Part shown: positions 29,751-38,541 of the stretch, piece after piece
Layout of the letters: each line of letters starts with the position of its first letter
Position numbering within the stretch: the first letter of the stretch is position 1
DNA from: an uncultured Lachnospiraceae bacterium
Lineage (GTDB): Bacteria; Bacillota; Clostridia; Lachnospirales; Lachnospiraceae
Assembly: GCA_958402795.1 (NCBI GenBank)
Contig: CATXUX010000030.1
Coordinates: 1-45,973 of the forward strand
Length of the DNA stretch: 45,973 nt
Direction: 5' to 3'
Position numbers and translations under genes: made by a program
Notes under the pieces: generated by a model
Told to the model about the DNA's origin: nothing
Seen by the model: the letters and a program-made list of their open reading frames with translations, nothing else
Database searches by the model: none

Positions 29751-30542
29751 TTATCCTTCCATAAAATCCAGAGGATTTACCGGCTCGCCGTCTTTGAGTA
29801 TTTCAAAATACAAGTTCGGTCCTTCTACCGAATAATATTTTGTTGGTTCGCTCAAATATCCGACCAGTCCGCCGGTTCCGACATAATCACCGACTGCAAG
29901 CGGTACTTCTTTCAACTGTCCGTATACTGCCGTATATCCGTTCCCCATATCCAGTGTGACAGTCGTTCCCGTCTGTGCGGTCTGGGAAATATCTGTTACG
30001 ATTCCCGGTGCGGACGCGCCGATCTCCTCTCCTACTTCGCCGCCTATCACAAGCGCCGGATTATACTGATACTGCTCCAGCGTGGAAAAATACACCGTCT
30101 GATCCATACTGTACCCGATCAGGGTTGCGCCGCTTGCCGGCCACTCCAGCAGACTGTTCTCATCAAACCAGAGTCCGGACGTTCCCCCGGAAGTAGACAT
30201 ATCCTGTGTTCCGTCCATATCCTCCTGCGTGTCGTCTGCTTCTTTCGTTTCACTTCCCGCCGTATCCGCCGTGCTTTCATCGGTATCATTTTCCGTTTCC
30301 TCTTCGGTATCGGATGTATCGGTTTCTGTCTCCGGCAGCACAATATCGTCTGTTGTAGTTGTCTGCGTATTCTCTTTTGTCTCCTCCTGTGCCTCTGCTA
30401 TCTGCTGTTCTTTATTGTTCTGGTAATTGTTAAATGTGTATGCGCCAACACCCGCAATTACCGCGACAAAGCAGATAACAACTGCAGCAGCCGCTCCTTT
30501 TCCTTTCCAGAAAGACGGCTTTTCATTGCTGTTATTATTCAT
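29751..30542 (-). CDS. SpoIIQ-like inactive M23 protein
   Basis: The 263-residue product has one N-terminal membrane helix (AAAAVVICFVAVIAGVGAYTF), a long Thr/Asp/Glu-rich linker (about residues 45-125) and a C-terminal LytM/M23 fold (APGIVTDISQTAQTGTTVTL, GNGYTAVYGQLKEVPLAVGD, GPNLYFEILKDGEPVNPLDF). The metal ligands are gone: the HxxxD site reads NPALV and HxH reads NLY. Bacillus SpoIIQ is likewise inactive, and binds SpoIIIAH across the septum during engulfment. It follows spoIID directly, matching the spoIID-spoIIQ order known in Clostridia. GAGGTG precedes ATG 30542. The name is inferred from architecture and neighbour. Confidence 0.75.
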   Translation of the reverse strand: MNNNSNEKPSFWKGKGAAAAVVICFVAVIAGVGAYTFNNYQNNKEQQIAEAQEETKENTQTTTTDDIVLPETETDTSDTEEETENDTDESTADTAGSETKEADDTQEDMDGTQDMSTSGGTSGLWFDENSLLEWPASGATLIGYSMDQTVYFSTLEQYQYNPALVIGGEVGEEIGASAPGIVTDISQTAQTGTTVTLDMGNGYTAVYGQLKEVPLAVGDYVGTGGLVGYLSEPTKYYSVEGPNLYFEILKDGEPVNPLDFMEG

Positions 30543-30606
30543 ATTCATCACCTCTGGCTATATTTTTGCCAGAAACATGAATGCTTATTCTATTTTTGCA
30601 AATTTT

Positions 30607-31584
30607 TTAACTGCCGGACAACATTTCTCCCTGATCTGTCAGTACCGTCCCCTCGAAAAAAAACTGAAGGATCTCCTCATACGTTTTCCCTTCTTTCGCC
30701 ATTTCATTTGCCGTCCACTGACTTAGTCCAAACCCGTGTCCGGTCCCCTCGGTTCTCACACACAGCCTGCCGTCCGAATCCTCAAGGGAAAACGCACTCG
30801 ATGGAAGAGACAGTGCGTCACGGAACTGATCGCCGGAGATATAGGTATCGCCGATACGCATCTGCAGAACATAGCCTGCGGAATCATAAGAAATGATTTC
30901 GAAGTCTGAAAACTGGTATGTTTTTCCTGCCTCACTTTCCTCTACGGCCACAAGAAAAGACTGGCATTTTTTCTGCACGTCACGATAGTCAAATATACTG
31001 GTCTGTGTTTCATCCTGCGCCTCCTTGTCCAACGGGCACTCCCGGACGACCAGATACGGATAGTCCGTCAGTCCGGTTACTTCCTGATAGCTTCTCGTCA
31101 ATCCGCTGCTCACTTTGTGGAACGGTACATAGGCATATGTATCCTGATAAAGCAATACCTGATTTCCCGTTTCCTCACAGGCGCGCTCCAGTTTCCCGTA
31201 ATACGTCTCATAGTCAAATTCCAGCGCTCTCCTCTCCATTTCTTCCGGCGTCAGATATGCCTCATCCAGCACCTTGTCCTCGCTGTTTTCCATCTGCCCA
31301 TAGAGATTTGTCCGGATCAGCACCGCCTGCGCTTTGAGAAATTCTTCCTCTGCAGAATCCGGGACTTCATGTGCCAGTACGCCAATAAAATATTCTTTCC
31401 ACGGAAGTTCTGTGATCTGTTCTTCGTTGTCCGCCGTAATTTCGCGCACTCTTACATATACATTGTCCGTCTCTGTACGGTCTGCGCCGTGAAGAAATAC
31501 GGTTATTACGTATGGAAGCAGAAGAAGAATGATCAGAAATGATACAAGGGATTTTAATGTCTGCTGCAGCTTTTTATGATTCAT
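30607..31584 (-). CDS. spoIID: Stage II sporulation protein D
   Basis: From ATG 31584 the product has about 325 residues: a membrane segment (LVSFLIILLLLPYVITVFL) and a SpoIID/LytB domain. WKEYFIGVLAHEVPDSAEEE contains the conserved Glu of AHEVP that is needed for lytic transglycosylase activity. Further marks are KAQAVLIRTN, the SSGLTRSYQEVTG region and the end GTGHGFGLSQWTANEMAKEG. SpoIID cuts stem-free glycan during engulfment together with SpoIIM and SpoIIP, which are not in the window. Its spoIIQ-like neighbour follows after 64 bp. A GTG nine codons upstream is possible, but the ATG has GGAGG within reach. A possible sigma-E promoter precedes it. Confidence 0.9.
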   Translation of the reverse strand: MNHKKLQQTLKSLVSFLIILLLLPYVITVFLHGADRTETDNVYVRVREITADNEEQITELPWKEYFIGVLAHEVPDSAEEEFLKAQAVLIRTNLYGQMENSEDKVLDEAYLTPEEMERRALEFDYETYYGKLERACEETGNQVLLYQDTYAYVPFHKVSSGLTRSYQEVTGLTDYPYLVVRECPLDKEAQDETQTSIFDYRDVQKKCQSFLVAVEESEAGKTYQFSDFEIISYDSAGYVLQMRIGDTYISGDQFRDALSLPSSAFSLEDSDGRLCVRTEGTGHGFGLSQWTANEMAKEGKTYEEILQFFFEGTVLTDQGEMLSGS

Positions 31585-31609
31585 AAAAATATTCCGACCT
31601 CCATATATC

Positions 31610-31638
31610 ACTATATGCAGGCCGGAATCTCTTTATCA
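31610..31638 (-). promoter_or_regulatory. Possible sigma-E promoter of spoIID
   Basis: CATATAGT (31610-31617) resembles the sigma-E -10 element CATAcAnT, and TGATAAA (31632-31638) lies 14 bp upstream. Spacing fits, and spoIID is a sigma-E gene in Bacillus. The match is partial. Confidence 0.4.
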
Positions 31639-32427
31639 CTCTGAAATAACCGATGTATTCTCTGTTGTATCAGTACCCGTATCTCCCGGCATGTAGATTA
31701 CATCCGGCAGATCAGCACTTTCTAACTGTGGTCCGGCATTTTCCGGTTCGGAGGATTCTGTCTCCGGCTTTGTATCGTCCACATCAAGCCGCAGTGTCCC
31801 GGCGCCCCATGTCTTGTTGCGCAGTACAAAGAAACAGATCGATTCGTACAACGGGATAAGCACCCCGAGAACCGCATGGGCAACTGCCATCGATTCTGAG
31901 GTGGCATTTTTGTAAATACGGCTGTTGACCATCACGCGAAACGTCTTATAGAGTGCTTCATATGCAATGGTTACAACCACAAAAATCAGTACCAGCAAAA
32001 GCAGAACGGCCGCTCTCCCGGCTCCGATGTACGGTCTGGAATACGGCAGGAATACAGTCACCAGCGTAACTCCTCCTACGAGCGAGGCAATACCGGTCAC
32101 AGCAGAATATACAACGCCGAAAATAACCGGGAACATAGCAAACCAGATCGGGGTGTCCCGAAACGTCCGGGTCTTAAATGTGATATCGCCGCTCAGCTCT
32201 CCCTGAAGGTATCTCCGGATGACCGGAACAAACGCCATCCACGGATGTGCTTTGCCTTGCCGTTTTGCCATCGTATACAATCCGATTCCTTTTAAAATAT
32301 ACCCCGCCAGTCCGATCAGACACGCAAGCAGAAGGATGAGGCAGATCACTGCCACCATCACCCCTGCTCCGTATACTGTCTGCTCCGGTTCACTGTAGGT
32401 ATATCCATAATGCTGATAAAAATCCAT
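31636..32427 (-). CDS. Multi-pass membrane protein of unknown function
   Basis: The 263-residue product has about five hydrophobic segments: VMVAVICLILLLACLIGLAG, IWFAMFPVIFGVVYSAVTG, LVGGVTLVTVFL, VLLLLVLIFVVVTIAY and a weaker AHAVLGVLIPLYESICFFVL. Between helices lies the motif GLYTMAKRQGKAHPWMAFVP, common to a family of Lachnospiraceae membrane proteins with no known role. The C-terminal 60 residues are acidic and rich in Thr/Glu/Pro, probably cytosolic. It lies nine bases after the glgP stop and therefore in one transcript with ileS and glgP; spoIID follows. No enzymatic motif is seen. Confidence 0.7.
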   Translation of the reverse strand: MDFYQHYGYTYSEPEQTVYGAGVMVAVICLILLLACLIGLAGYILKGIGLYTMAKRQGKAHPWMAFVPVIRRYLQGELSGDITFKTRTFRDTPIWFAMFPVIFGVVYSAVTGIASLVGGVTLVTVFLPYSRPYIGAGRAAVLLLLVLIFVVVTIAYEALYKTFRVMVNSRIYKNATSESMAVAHAVLGVLIPLYESICFFVLRNKTWGAGTLRLDVDDTKPETESSEPENAGPQLESADLPDVIYMPGDTGTDTTENTSVISE

Positions 32428-32436
32428 TCTGGTCTC

Positions 32437-34920
32437 CTATTCCACAATTTCCGGCTGTCCGGATTTCACTATCACCTTTTCCAGTTTCCAGATGTCTCTT
32501 ACATACTCCTCAATCGTACGGTCTGAAGAGAACTTGCCGCAGCATGCCGTATTCATCATCGCCATTTTAGACCATCTCTCCTGATCCCGGTATGCTTCCT
32601 CCACACGCTTCTGCGCATCTGCATAAGAGCGGAAGTCTTTCAGGATAAAGTACGTATCTGCCCGGTCGCTGCACTGTGTATTCAAAAGCGAATTGTACAG
32701 GTTCTTGTACATATTGTGGTCGCCATGTGAATAGGTTCCATCCATAAGCTGATCGATCACACGCTTCAGATCCCAGTCGTTAAAGTAAATATCTGTCGGG
32801 TTGTATCCGCCGTTATTCTCATAGTTAATGACTTCCTCGGAACTCAGACCGAACATGAATGCATTTTCCTCGCCGACTTCCTGCACGATCTCGATATTCG
32901 CGCCGTCCCTTGTTCCAAGCGTCGGAGCGCCGTTCAGCATAAACTTCATATTACCGGTTCCTGACGCTTCCTTGGACGCTGTGGAGATCTGCTCGCTGAC
33001 GTCCGCCGCCGCAAAGATCAGCTCTGCGTTAGATACACGATAATCCTCTATGAACACAACCTTGATCTTTCCGTTAATGCTGCGGTCATTATTGATGACA
33101 TCCGCAACCGAATTGATCAGCTTGATCGTCTCTTTCGCGCGCTGGTATCCTGCCGCCGCCTTCGCGCCGAAGATGAATGTTCTCGGATAGAAGGACATCT
33201 CCGGGTGCTCCTTGATCTGATTATACAGATACATCACATGCAGAATATTCAACAGCTGACGCTTGTATTCATGCAGACGTTTTACCTGTACGTCAAAGAT
33301 CGAATTCGGATCGACGTCGATTCCATTGTGTTCTTTGATATATTTTGCCAGGCGAACCTTGTTCTGGTATTTGATCTGCATAAATTCTTTTCTTGCCTGC
33401 TCGTCATCAACATACGGTTTCAGTTTGGAAATCTGGGAAAGATCTGTGATCCAGCCGTCTCCGATCTTCTCTGTCACCCAGTCTGCCAGCAGCGGATTTC
33501 CATGTGCAAGGAACCGTCTCTGCGTGATTCCGTTTGTTTTATTATTAAACTTCTCCGGCATCATCTCATAGAAATCCTTCAGTGACTCGTGCTTCAGGAT
33601 CTCTGTATGAAGTGCTGCGACACCATTTACAGAAAATCCGGCGATGATCGCCATGTTTGCCATGCGGACCTGACCATCCCAGAGGATCGCCATCTTTTTC
33701 ACCTTTTCCTCATTGCCCGGATACTGGCGGCGCACCTGCTCTACAAATCTGCGGTCAATTTCCTGTACGATCTGGTAAATACGCGGCAGGATCCGTGAAA
33801 ACAGGTCGATCGGCCATTTTTCCAGCGCTTCCGCCATGATCGTGTGGTTCGTATATGCACAGGTCTTTGTCGTAACATCCCATGCTTCTTCCCATGTCAG
33901 GCCTTCCTGATCGATCAGCAGATGCATCAGTTCCGGAACTGCAACCGTCGGATGCGTATCATTCATCTGAATGACCACCTTCTCATACAGCTTGCGGATA
34001 TCGCTGTGATCCTTCTTGTACTTTGCAATGATCGTCTGCAGGCTCGCGGAAATAAAGAAATACTGCTGCTTCAGGCGAAGTTCCTTTCCTGCATAGTGAT
34101 TGTCATTCGGATAGAGGACTTCTACGATCGTCTTTGCCAGATTTTCCTGCTCTACCGCCTTGTGGTATTCTCCGCGGTTGAACGAATCAAGCTGGAAATC
34201 CACGATCGCCTGTGCATCCCAGACACGCAGTGTGTTTACAACATGGTTGCCATATCCGACAATCGGAATATCATAAGGGATTGCAAGTACGGATTCATAG
34301 CCTTCCTGGATAAATTTATCCCGTCCGGTCTCCGGATCCTTCTCAAAACGGATGTGTCCGCCGAAACGTACTTCCTTGGCATACTCTTCCCGGCGCAGCT
34401 CGAACGGATTGCCGTCTTTGAGCCAGTTGTCCGGCACTTCTACCTGATAGCCGTCCTTAATCTTCTGCTTGAACATACCATAGCGGTAACGGATCCCGCA
34501 GCCGTACGCCGGGTAATTCAGCGTTGTAAGTGAATCCAGGAAACATGCAGCCAGACGTCCGAGTCCGCCGTTTCCAAGCGCTGCATCCGGTTCTTCATCT
34601 TCGATCACATTCAGATCGATTCCCATCTCATCCAACGCCTCTTTCACGTCCTTGTAGGCTGTCATGTTGATCAGGTTATTGCCGAGCGCACGCCCCATCA
34701 GAAACTCCATTGACATATAATACACCGTCTTGGCGTCCTGTTTGCGGTACTCTTTCTGCGTCTCGATCCAGTCGTCCATGATAATGTCCTTTACCGCATA
34801 GGATACAGCCTGAAAAATCTGCTGTTTTGACGCCTCTTCTACGTCCTTGCGAAAAAGAATTCGCATGTTTTCCTTTACCTGCTTTTTAAATGTTTCTTTT
34901 TCAAATCTCTCACTGTACAT
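32437..34920 (-). CDS. glgP: Glycogen/maltodextrin phosphorylase
   Basis: From ATG 34920 the product has 827 residues, the usual size for an alpha-glucan phosphorylase. Diagnostic parts are ALGNGGLGRLAACFLDSL (N-terminal site), the QMNDTHPTVAVPELMHLLID segment, KRLHEYKRQLLNILH and EASGTGNMKFMLNGAPTLGT, where Lys659 binds pyridoxal phosphate. It releases glucose-1-phosphate from glycogen or maltodextrin using phosphate. The frame stays open upstream for 57 codons, overlapping the ileS end, but homology starts at MYSERFEKETFKKQ. The ATG is four bases after the ileS stop, so expression depends on the ileS transcript and its T-box. That coupling of glycogen use to isoleucine status is unusual; an internal promoter may exist. 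Confidence 0.95.
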   Translation of the reverse strand: MYSERFEKETFKKQVKENMRILFRKDVEEASKQQIFQAVSYAVKDIIMDDWIETQKEYRKQDAKTVYYMSMEFLMGRALGNNLINMTAYKDVKEALDEMGIDLNVIEDEEPDAALGNGGLGRLAACFLDSLTTLNYPAYGCGIRYRYGMFKQKIKDGYQVEVPDNWLKDGNPFELRREEYAKEVRFGGHIRFEKDPETGRDKFIQEGYESVLAIPYDIPIVGYGNHVVNTLRVWDAQAIVDFQLDSFNRGEYHKAVEQENLAKTIVEVLYPNDNHYAGKELRLKQQYFFISASLQTIIAKYKKDHSDIRKLYEKVVIQMNDTHPTVAVPELMHLLIDQEGLTWEEAWDVTTKTCAYTNHTIMAEALEKWPIDLFSRILPRIYQIVQEIDRRFVEQVRRQYPGNEEKVKKMAILWDGQVRMANMAIIAGFSVNGVAALHTEILKHESLKDFYEMMPEKFNNKTNGITQRRFLAHGNPLLADWVTEKIGDGWITDLSQISKLKPYVDDEQARKEFMQIKYQNKVRLAKYIKEHNGIDVDPNSIFDVQVKRLHEYKRQLLNILHVMYLYNQIKEHPEMSFYPRTFIFGAKAAAGYQRAKETIKLINSVADVINNDRSINGKIKVVFIEDYRVSNAELIFAAADVSEQISTASKEASGTGNMKFMLNGAPTLGTRDGANIEIVQEVGEENAFMFGLSSEEVINYENNGGYNPTDIYFNDWDLKRVIDQLMDGTYSHGDHNMYKNLYNSLLNTQCSDRADTYFILKDFRSYADAQKRVEEAYRDQERWSKMAMMNTACCGKFSSDRTIEEYVRDIWKLEKVIVKSGQPEIVE

Positions 34921-34924
34921 TTTC

Positions 34925-37900
34925 TTACATTCCCTCTTTCCGGACACCCATTCTGACGGGTTCTCCATTAATTTTCCATTCTTTACTATATCCGGACAGT
35001 TCTCCTTTTGTGATTTTTTCTGCCAGAACTTCATTTCCGATACTCCCCGCATTTTTTTCAAAAATACTTTCTGCTTTTTCACTTCCTTCATAAGTCACAG
35101 AGATTTTATCTGTTACTTCAAATCCGGCTTCTTTGCGCATCGTCTGGATCTTGCTGATGATCTCACGAACGAATCCTTCCTCACGGAGTTCCTCTGTCAG
35201 GTTCGTATCCAGCACAACCGTGATCCCGTTGTCATCCTCAGAGACAAATCCCGGCACCTGCGCAGTCTCGATCAGCAGATCTTCCTGAAACAGCGTGATC
35301 TCCTGCCCGTTCACATCCAGCTTCAAAGCGCCCGACGCATTCAGCTCATCCATCGCCGCATTGCCGTCGAGACCGTCAAGTGCAGCGCGGATCCCGTTCA
35401 GCATCTTGCCGTACTTCGGCCCTACGGTCTTCAACTGCGGCTTAAATGTATAGGACGTAAAGTCGCGGACATCATTCGTAAATTTGATATTCTTAACATT
35501 CAGCTCATCCGCCACGATCGTCTGATAATACTCCGGCAGTTCGAATCCTGCCTTCACAAACATCTGACCGATCGGCTGGCGGTTCTTGATATTCGACGCA
35601 TTCCGGCACGCCCGGCCCATCACGACAAGTTTCAGCACATTGTCCATGTCAGCTTCCAGTTTCTTGTCGATCTGGCTCTCGTCCACTGCCGGGAAGTCAC
35701 ACAGATGCACACTCTCCGGCGCATTTTTATCAATGCTGCAGACAAGATTCTGATAGATCTGCTCCGTCATGAACGGGATCATCGGCGCCGCTGTCTTAGA
35801 TACCGTCACAAGCGCAGTATACAGCGTCATATAAGCATTGATCTTATCCTGCTCCATGCCCTTCGCCCAGAATCTCTCACGGCTTCTTCTGACATACCAG
35901 TTGCTCATGTCGTCCACAAATTCCTGCAGCGCACGGGCAGCCTCCGGAATCCGGTAATTTTCCAGATCATCATCCACGGTCTTTACCAGCGTATTCAGTC
36001 TGGATAACAGCCATTTGTCCATCACAGGAAGTTTCTCATACTCCAGTGTATATTTCGTCGCATCAAACTCATCGATATTCGCATACAGTACGAAGAAGGC
36101 ATACGTATTCCATAACGTTCCCAGGAATTTGCGCTGTCCCTCCTGAACGGCTTTTCCATGGAACCGGTTCGGAAGCCACGGTGCGCTGTTCACGTAGAAA
36201 TACCAGCGGATCGCGTCCGCGCCGTACTGCTCCAGCGCGTCAAACGGATCGACTGCGTTTCCTTTTGATTTGCTCATCTTCTGCCCGTTCTCGTCCTGCA
36301 CATGTCCAAGCACGATTACATTCTCATACGGAGCCTTGTTAAACAGCAGAGTAGAGATCGCAAGCAGTGAATAGAACCATCCTCTTGTCTGGTCTACCGC
36401 TTCCGAAATAAACTGCGCCGGGAACTGCTTCTTAAATACATCTTCATTCTCAAACGGATAATGATGCTGTGCAAACGGCATGGACCCACTGTCAAACCAG
36501 CAGTCGATCACCTCCGGCACACGGTGCATCTCTTTTCCGCACTTCGGGCAGCGGATCGTCACCGCATCAATATACGGACGGTGCAGTTCAATATCGTCCG
36601 GGCAGTTATCCGACATTTCTTTCAGCTCTGCAATACTGCCGACGGAATGCATATGACCGCACTCGCACTGCCAGATATTCAGCGGAGTTCCCCAGTAACG
36701 GTTCCGGCTGATGCCCCAGTCCTGTACATTCTCCAGCCAGTCTCCGAAACGTCCCTTTCCGATGCTCTCAGGGATCCAGTTGATCGTATTGTTGTTCGCG
36801 ATCAGATCTTCCTTAACATCCGTCATCTTGATGAACCAGGACTCACGCGCATAATAGATCAGCGGTGTATCGCAGCGCCAGCAGTGCGGATAACTATGCT
36901 CGAACTTCGGTGCGTCAAAGAGCAGTCCTCTCGCGTCTAAGTCTTTGAGTACCTCCGGATCCGCCTTTTTCACAAATAATCCTGCAAACGGAGTAGACGC
37001 ATCCATATTTCCCTTTTCGTCTACAAGCTGTACAAACGGCAGGTCGTACTTTCTTCCTACGTTCGCATCGTCCTCACCAAATGCAGGGGCGATGTGTACC
37101 ACGCCGGTACCGTCTGTGAGGGTGACATATTCATCACAAACTACATAAAACGCTTTCTTATGCTGCTTTCCGGCCGCATCTGCAGCGCACTGATAAAGCG
37201 GCTCATACTCTTTTCCTTCGAGATCTGTTCCCACGTAGGTCTCCAGAACCTCATAGGCCGCAGTCCCGTCTGCCGCCTGCTCTGCGCTCACCAGACCGCC
37301 AAGCACCGTATCCAGAAGCGCGCTTGCCATATAATAGGTATAGCCGTCTGCTGCTTTTACCTTTGCATACTCTTCCTTCGGATTCACACAGAGCGCCAGG
37401 TTTGACGGCAGTGTCCACGGCGTAGTCGTCCATGCCAGGATATATGCGTCCTCGTCTTTCACTTTAAATCTTACGACTGCAGACCGCTCTTTGACATCCT
37501 TGTATCCCTGCGCGACTTCCTGCGCGGAAAGAGGCGTTCCACAGCGTGGGCAGTAAGGCACGATCTTGAATCCCTTATAAAGCAGACCCTTGTTCCAGAT
37601 CTCTTTTAATGCCCACCATTCCGATTCAATGTAGTCATTATCATAGGTCACATATGGATGTTCCATATCCGCCCAGAAGCCGACCGTGCTGGAGAAGTCC
37701 TCCCACATACCTTTATATTTCCAGACGCTCTCCTTACACTTGTCGATGAACGGTTCCAGACCGTATTCCTCAATCTGATCTTTTCCGTCCAGACCAAGCG
37801 ACCGCTCTACTTCCAGCTCTACCGGAAGTCCGTGGGTGTCCCATCCCGCTTTACGCGGAACCTGATATCCCTTCATCGTACGGTAACGCGGGATCATATC

Positions 37901-38095
37901 CTTGATGACACGTGTCAGGACATGACCGATATGCGGCTTGCCGTTCGCCGTCGGCGGTCCGTCATAGAACGTGTACTCCGGACAGCCTTCCCGCTGCTCC
38001 ATACTTTTCTGGAAAATGTCGTTGTCAGCCCAGAACTGCTCAACTTCCTTTTCCCGTCCGACAAAATTCATGTCTGTTGTCACTTTTTTGTACAT
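34925..38095 (-). CDS. ileS: Isoleucyl-tRNA synthetase
   Basis: The 1056-residue product is a complete class I synthetase that charges tRNA-Ile. The HIGH motif is at residues 55-58 (GKPHIGHVLTR) and KMSKS starts at Lys606. Between them lies the editing domain (TTPWTLPSNLALCVNP). The anticodon-binding domain follows, with WYVRRSRERFW. The zinc site residues in CRWCD/CPRCG-type stretches (YCPRCGTPLSAQE, HCWRCDTPLIYY) are present, so this is the long bacterial/eukaryote-like type seen in many Clostridia. AAAGGAAG precedes the ATG. An Ile T-box upstream controls it. The glgP gene starts four bases beyond its stop. Confidence 0.97.
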   Translation of the reverse strand: MYKKVTTDMNFVGREKEVEQFWADNDIFQKSMEQREGCPEYTFYDGPPTANGKPHIGHVLTRVIKDMIPRYRTMKGYQVPRKAGWDTHGLPVELEVERSLGLDGKDQIEEYGLEPFIDKCKESVWKYKGMWEDFSSTVGFWADMEHPYVTYDNDYIESEWWALKEIWNKGLLYKGFKIVPYCPRCGTPLSAQEVAQGYKDVKERSAVVRFKVKDEDAYILAWTTTPWTLPSNLALCVNPKEEYAKVKAADGYTYYMASALLDTVLGGLVSAEQAADGTAAYEVLETYVGTDLEGKEYEPLYQCAADAAGKQHKKAFYVVCDEYVTLTDGTGVVHIAPAFGEDDANVGRKYDLPFVQLVDEKGNMDASTPFAGLFVKKADPEVLKDLDARGLLFDAPKFEHSYPHCWRCDTPLIYYARESWFIKMTDVKEDLIANNNTINWIPESIGKGRFGDWLENVQDWGISRNRYWGTPLNIWQCECGHMHSVGSIAELKEMSDNCPDDIELHRPYIDAVTIRCPKCGKEMHRVPEVIDCWFDSGSMPFAQHHYPFENEDVFKKQFPAQFISEAVDQTRGWFYSLLAISTLLFNKAPYENVIVLGHVQDENGQKMSKSKGNAVDPFDALEQYGADAIRWYFYVNSAPWLPNRFHGKAVQEGQRKFLGTLWNTYAFFVLYANIDEFDATKYTLEYEKLPVMDKWLLSRLNTLVKTVDDDLENYRIPEAARALQEFVDDMSNWYVRRSRERFWAKGMEQDKINAYMTLYTALVTVSKTAAPMIPFMTEQIYQNLVCSIDKNAPESVHLCDFPAVDESQIDKKLEADMDNVLKLVVMGRACRNASNIKNRQPIGQMFVKAGFELPEYYQTIVADELNVKNIKFTNDVRDFTSYTFKPQLKTVGPKYGKMLNGIRAALDGLDGNAAMDELNASGALKLDVNGQEITLFQEDLLIETAQVPGFVSEDDNGITVVLDTNLTEELREEGFVREIISKIQTMRKEAGFEVTDKISVTYEGSEKAESIFEKNAGSIGNEVLAEKITKGELSGYSKEWKINGEPVRMGVRKEGM

Positions 38096-38099
38096 AATC

Positions 38100-38472
38100 T
38101 TCTTCCTTTCTCACATGTAACAAGTGGATGTAAAAAAGAAATCCCTCCGTCCGTAACAGGACGAAGGGTTCTATCTTCGCTTTTTACCACTTGTTACAAC
38201 ATACTCCGGACGCTGTACGCCCATTTATATGCGCTCCGGTAACGGCGGAACCCCGGCATCCCTTACTCCCCTCGCATCTGATACTCTAACATACTGTACA
38301 CTGCTCCATTCACCTCTCAATCAGTGAATCCACACGGGTTTCAACGGCTGCGGCTCGGAAGTGATCTTCAGGAATGCCCTACTCACGCCAGGCTCACATC
38401 ATCCCCGGCTCGCTGCGGCTTTCGAATATCCCCTACTGTCTTCGTCAATGCCTTTCTCCTCAAAACTTACAC
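38100..38472 (-). ncRNA. T-box riboswitch, Ile specifier
   Basis: The leader of about 370 nt shows stem I features (an AGTAGGGG K-turn-type segment, CAGCGAG and GGGGATGATGTGAGCC), then the specifier loop GAGTATCAGATG with the ATC codon for Ile at 38280-38282. The antiterminator sequence is divergent, AAGTGGTAAAAAGCG instead of AGGGTGGTACCGCG, but keeps the TGGT that pairs with the ACCA end of tRNA-Ile. The terminator follows. Uncharged tRNA-Ile should let transcription reach ileS and glgP. A perfect 12-bp inverted repeat includes the TGG segment, so it may compete with tRNA binding. Confidence 0.88.
38143..38168 (-). terminator. T-box terminator of ileS
   Basis: A 10-bp stem (38143-38152 with 38159-38168, one wobble pair) is followed by ATTTCTTTTTT on the minus strand. 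It is the attenuator of the ileS leader. A further exact 12-bp pair, TGTAACAAGTGG and CCACTTGTTACA, encloses it. Confidence 0.85.
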
Positions 38473-38478
38473 ACGCAT

Positions 38479-38507
38479 ATTATATGTAGAAACACAAAAT
38501 TAGTCAA
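38479..38507 (-). promoter_or_regulatory. ileS: ileS promoter
   Basis: TTGACT (38502-38507) and a perfect TATAAT (38479-38484) lie 17 bp apart on the minus strand, giving a start near 38472, the 5' end of the T-box. Confidence 0.85.
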
Positions 38508-38541
38508 GTATTTATTTCTGTACATCATAATCCCGCATGTG

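Noticed and set aside
34921..35091. 57 extra N-terminal residues on glycogen phosphorylase
   Set aside because: This stretch is the 3' end of ileS in another frame; family homology begins at the ATG at 34920.
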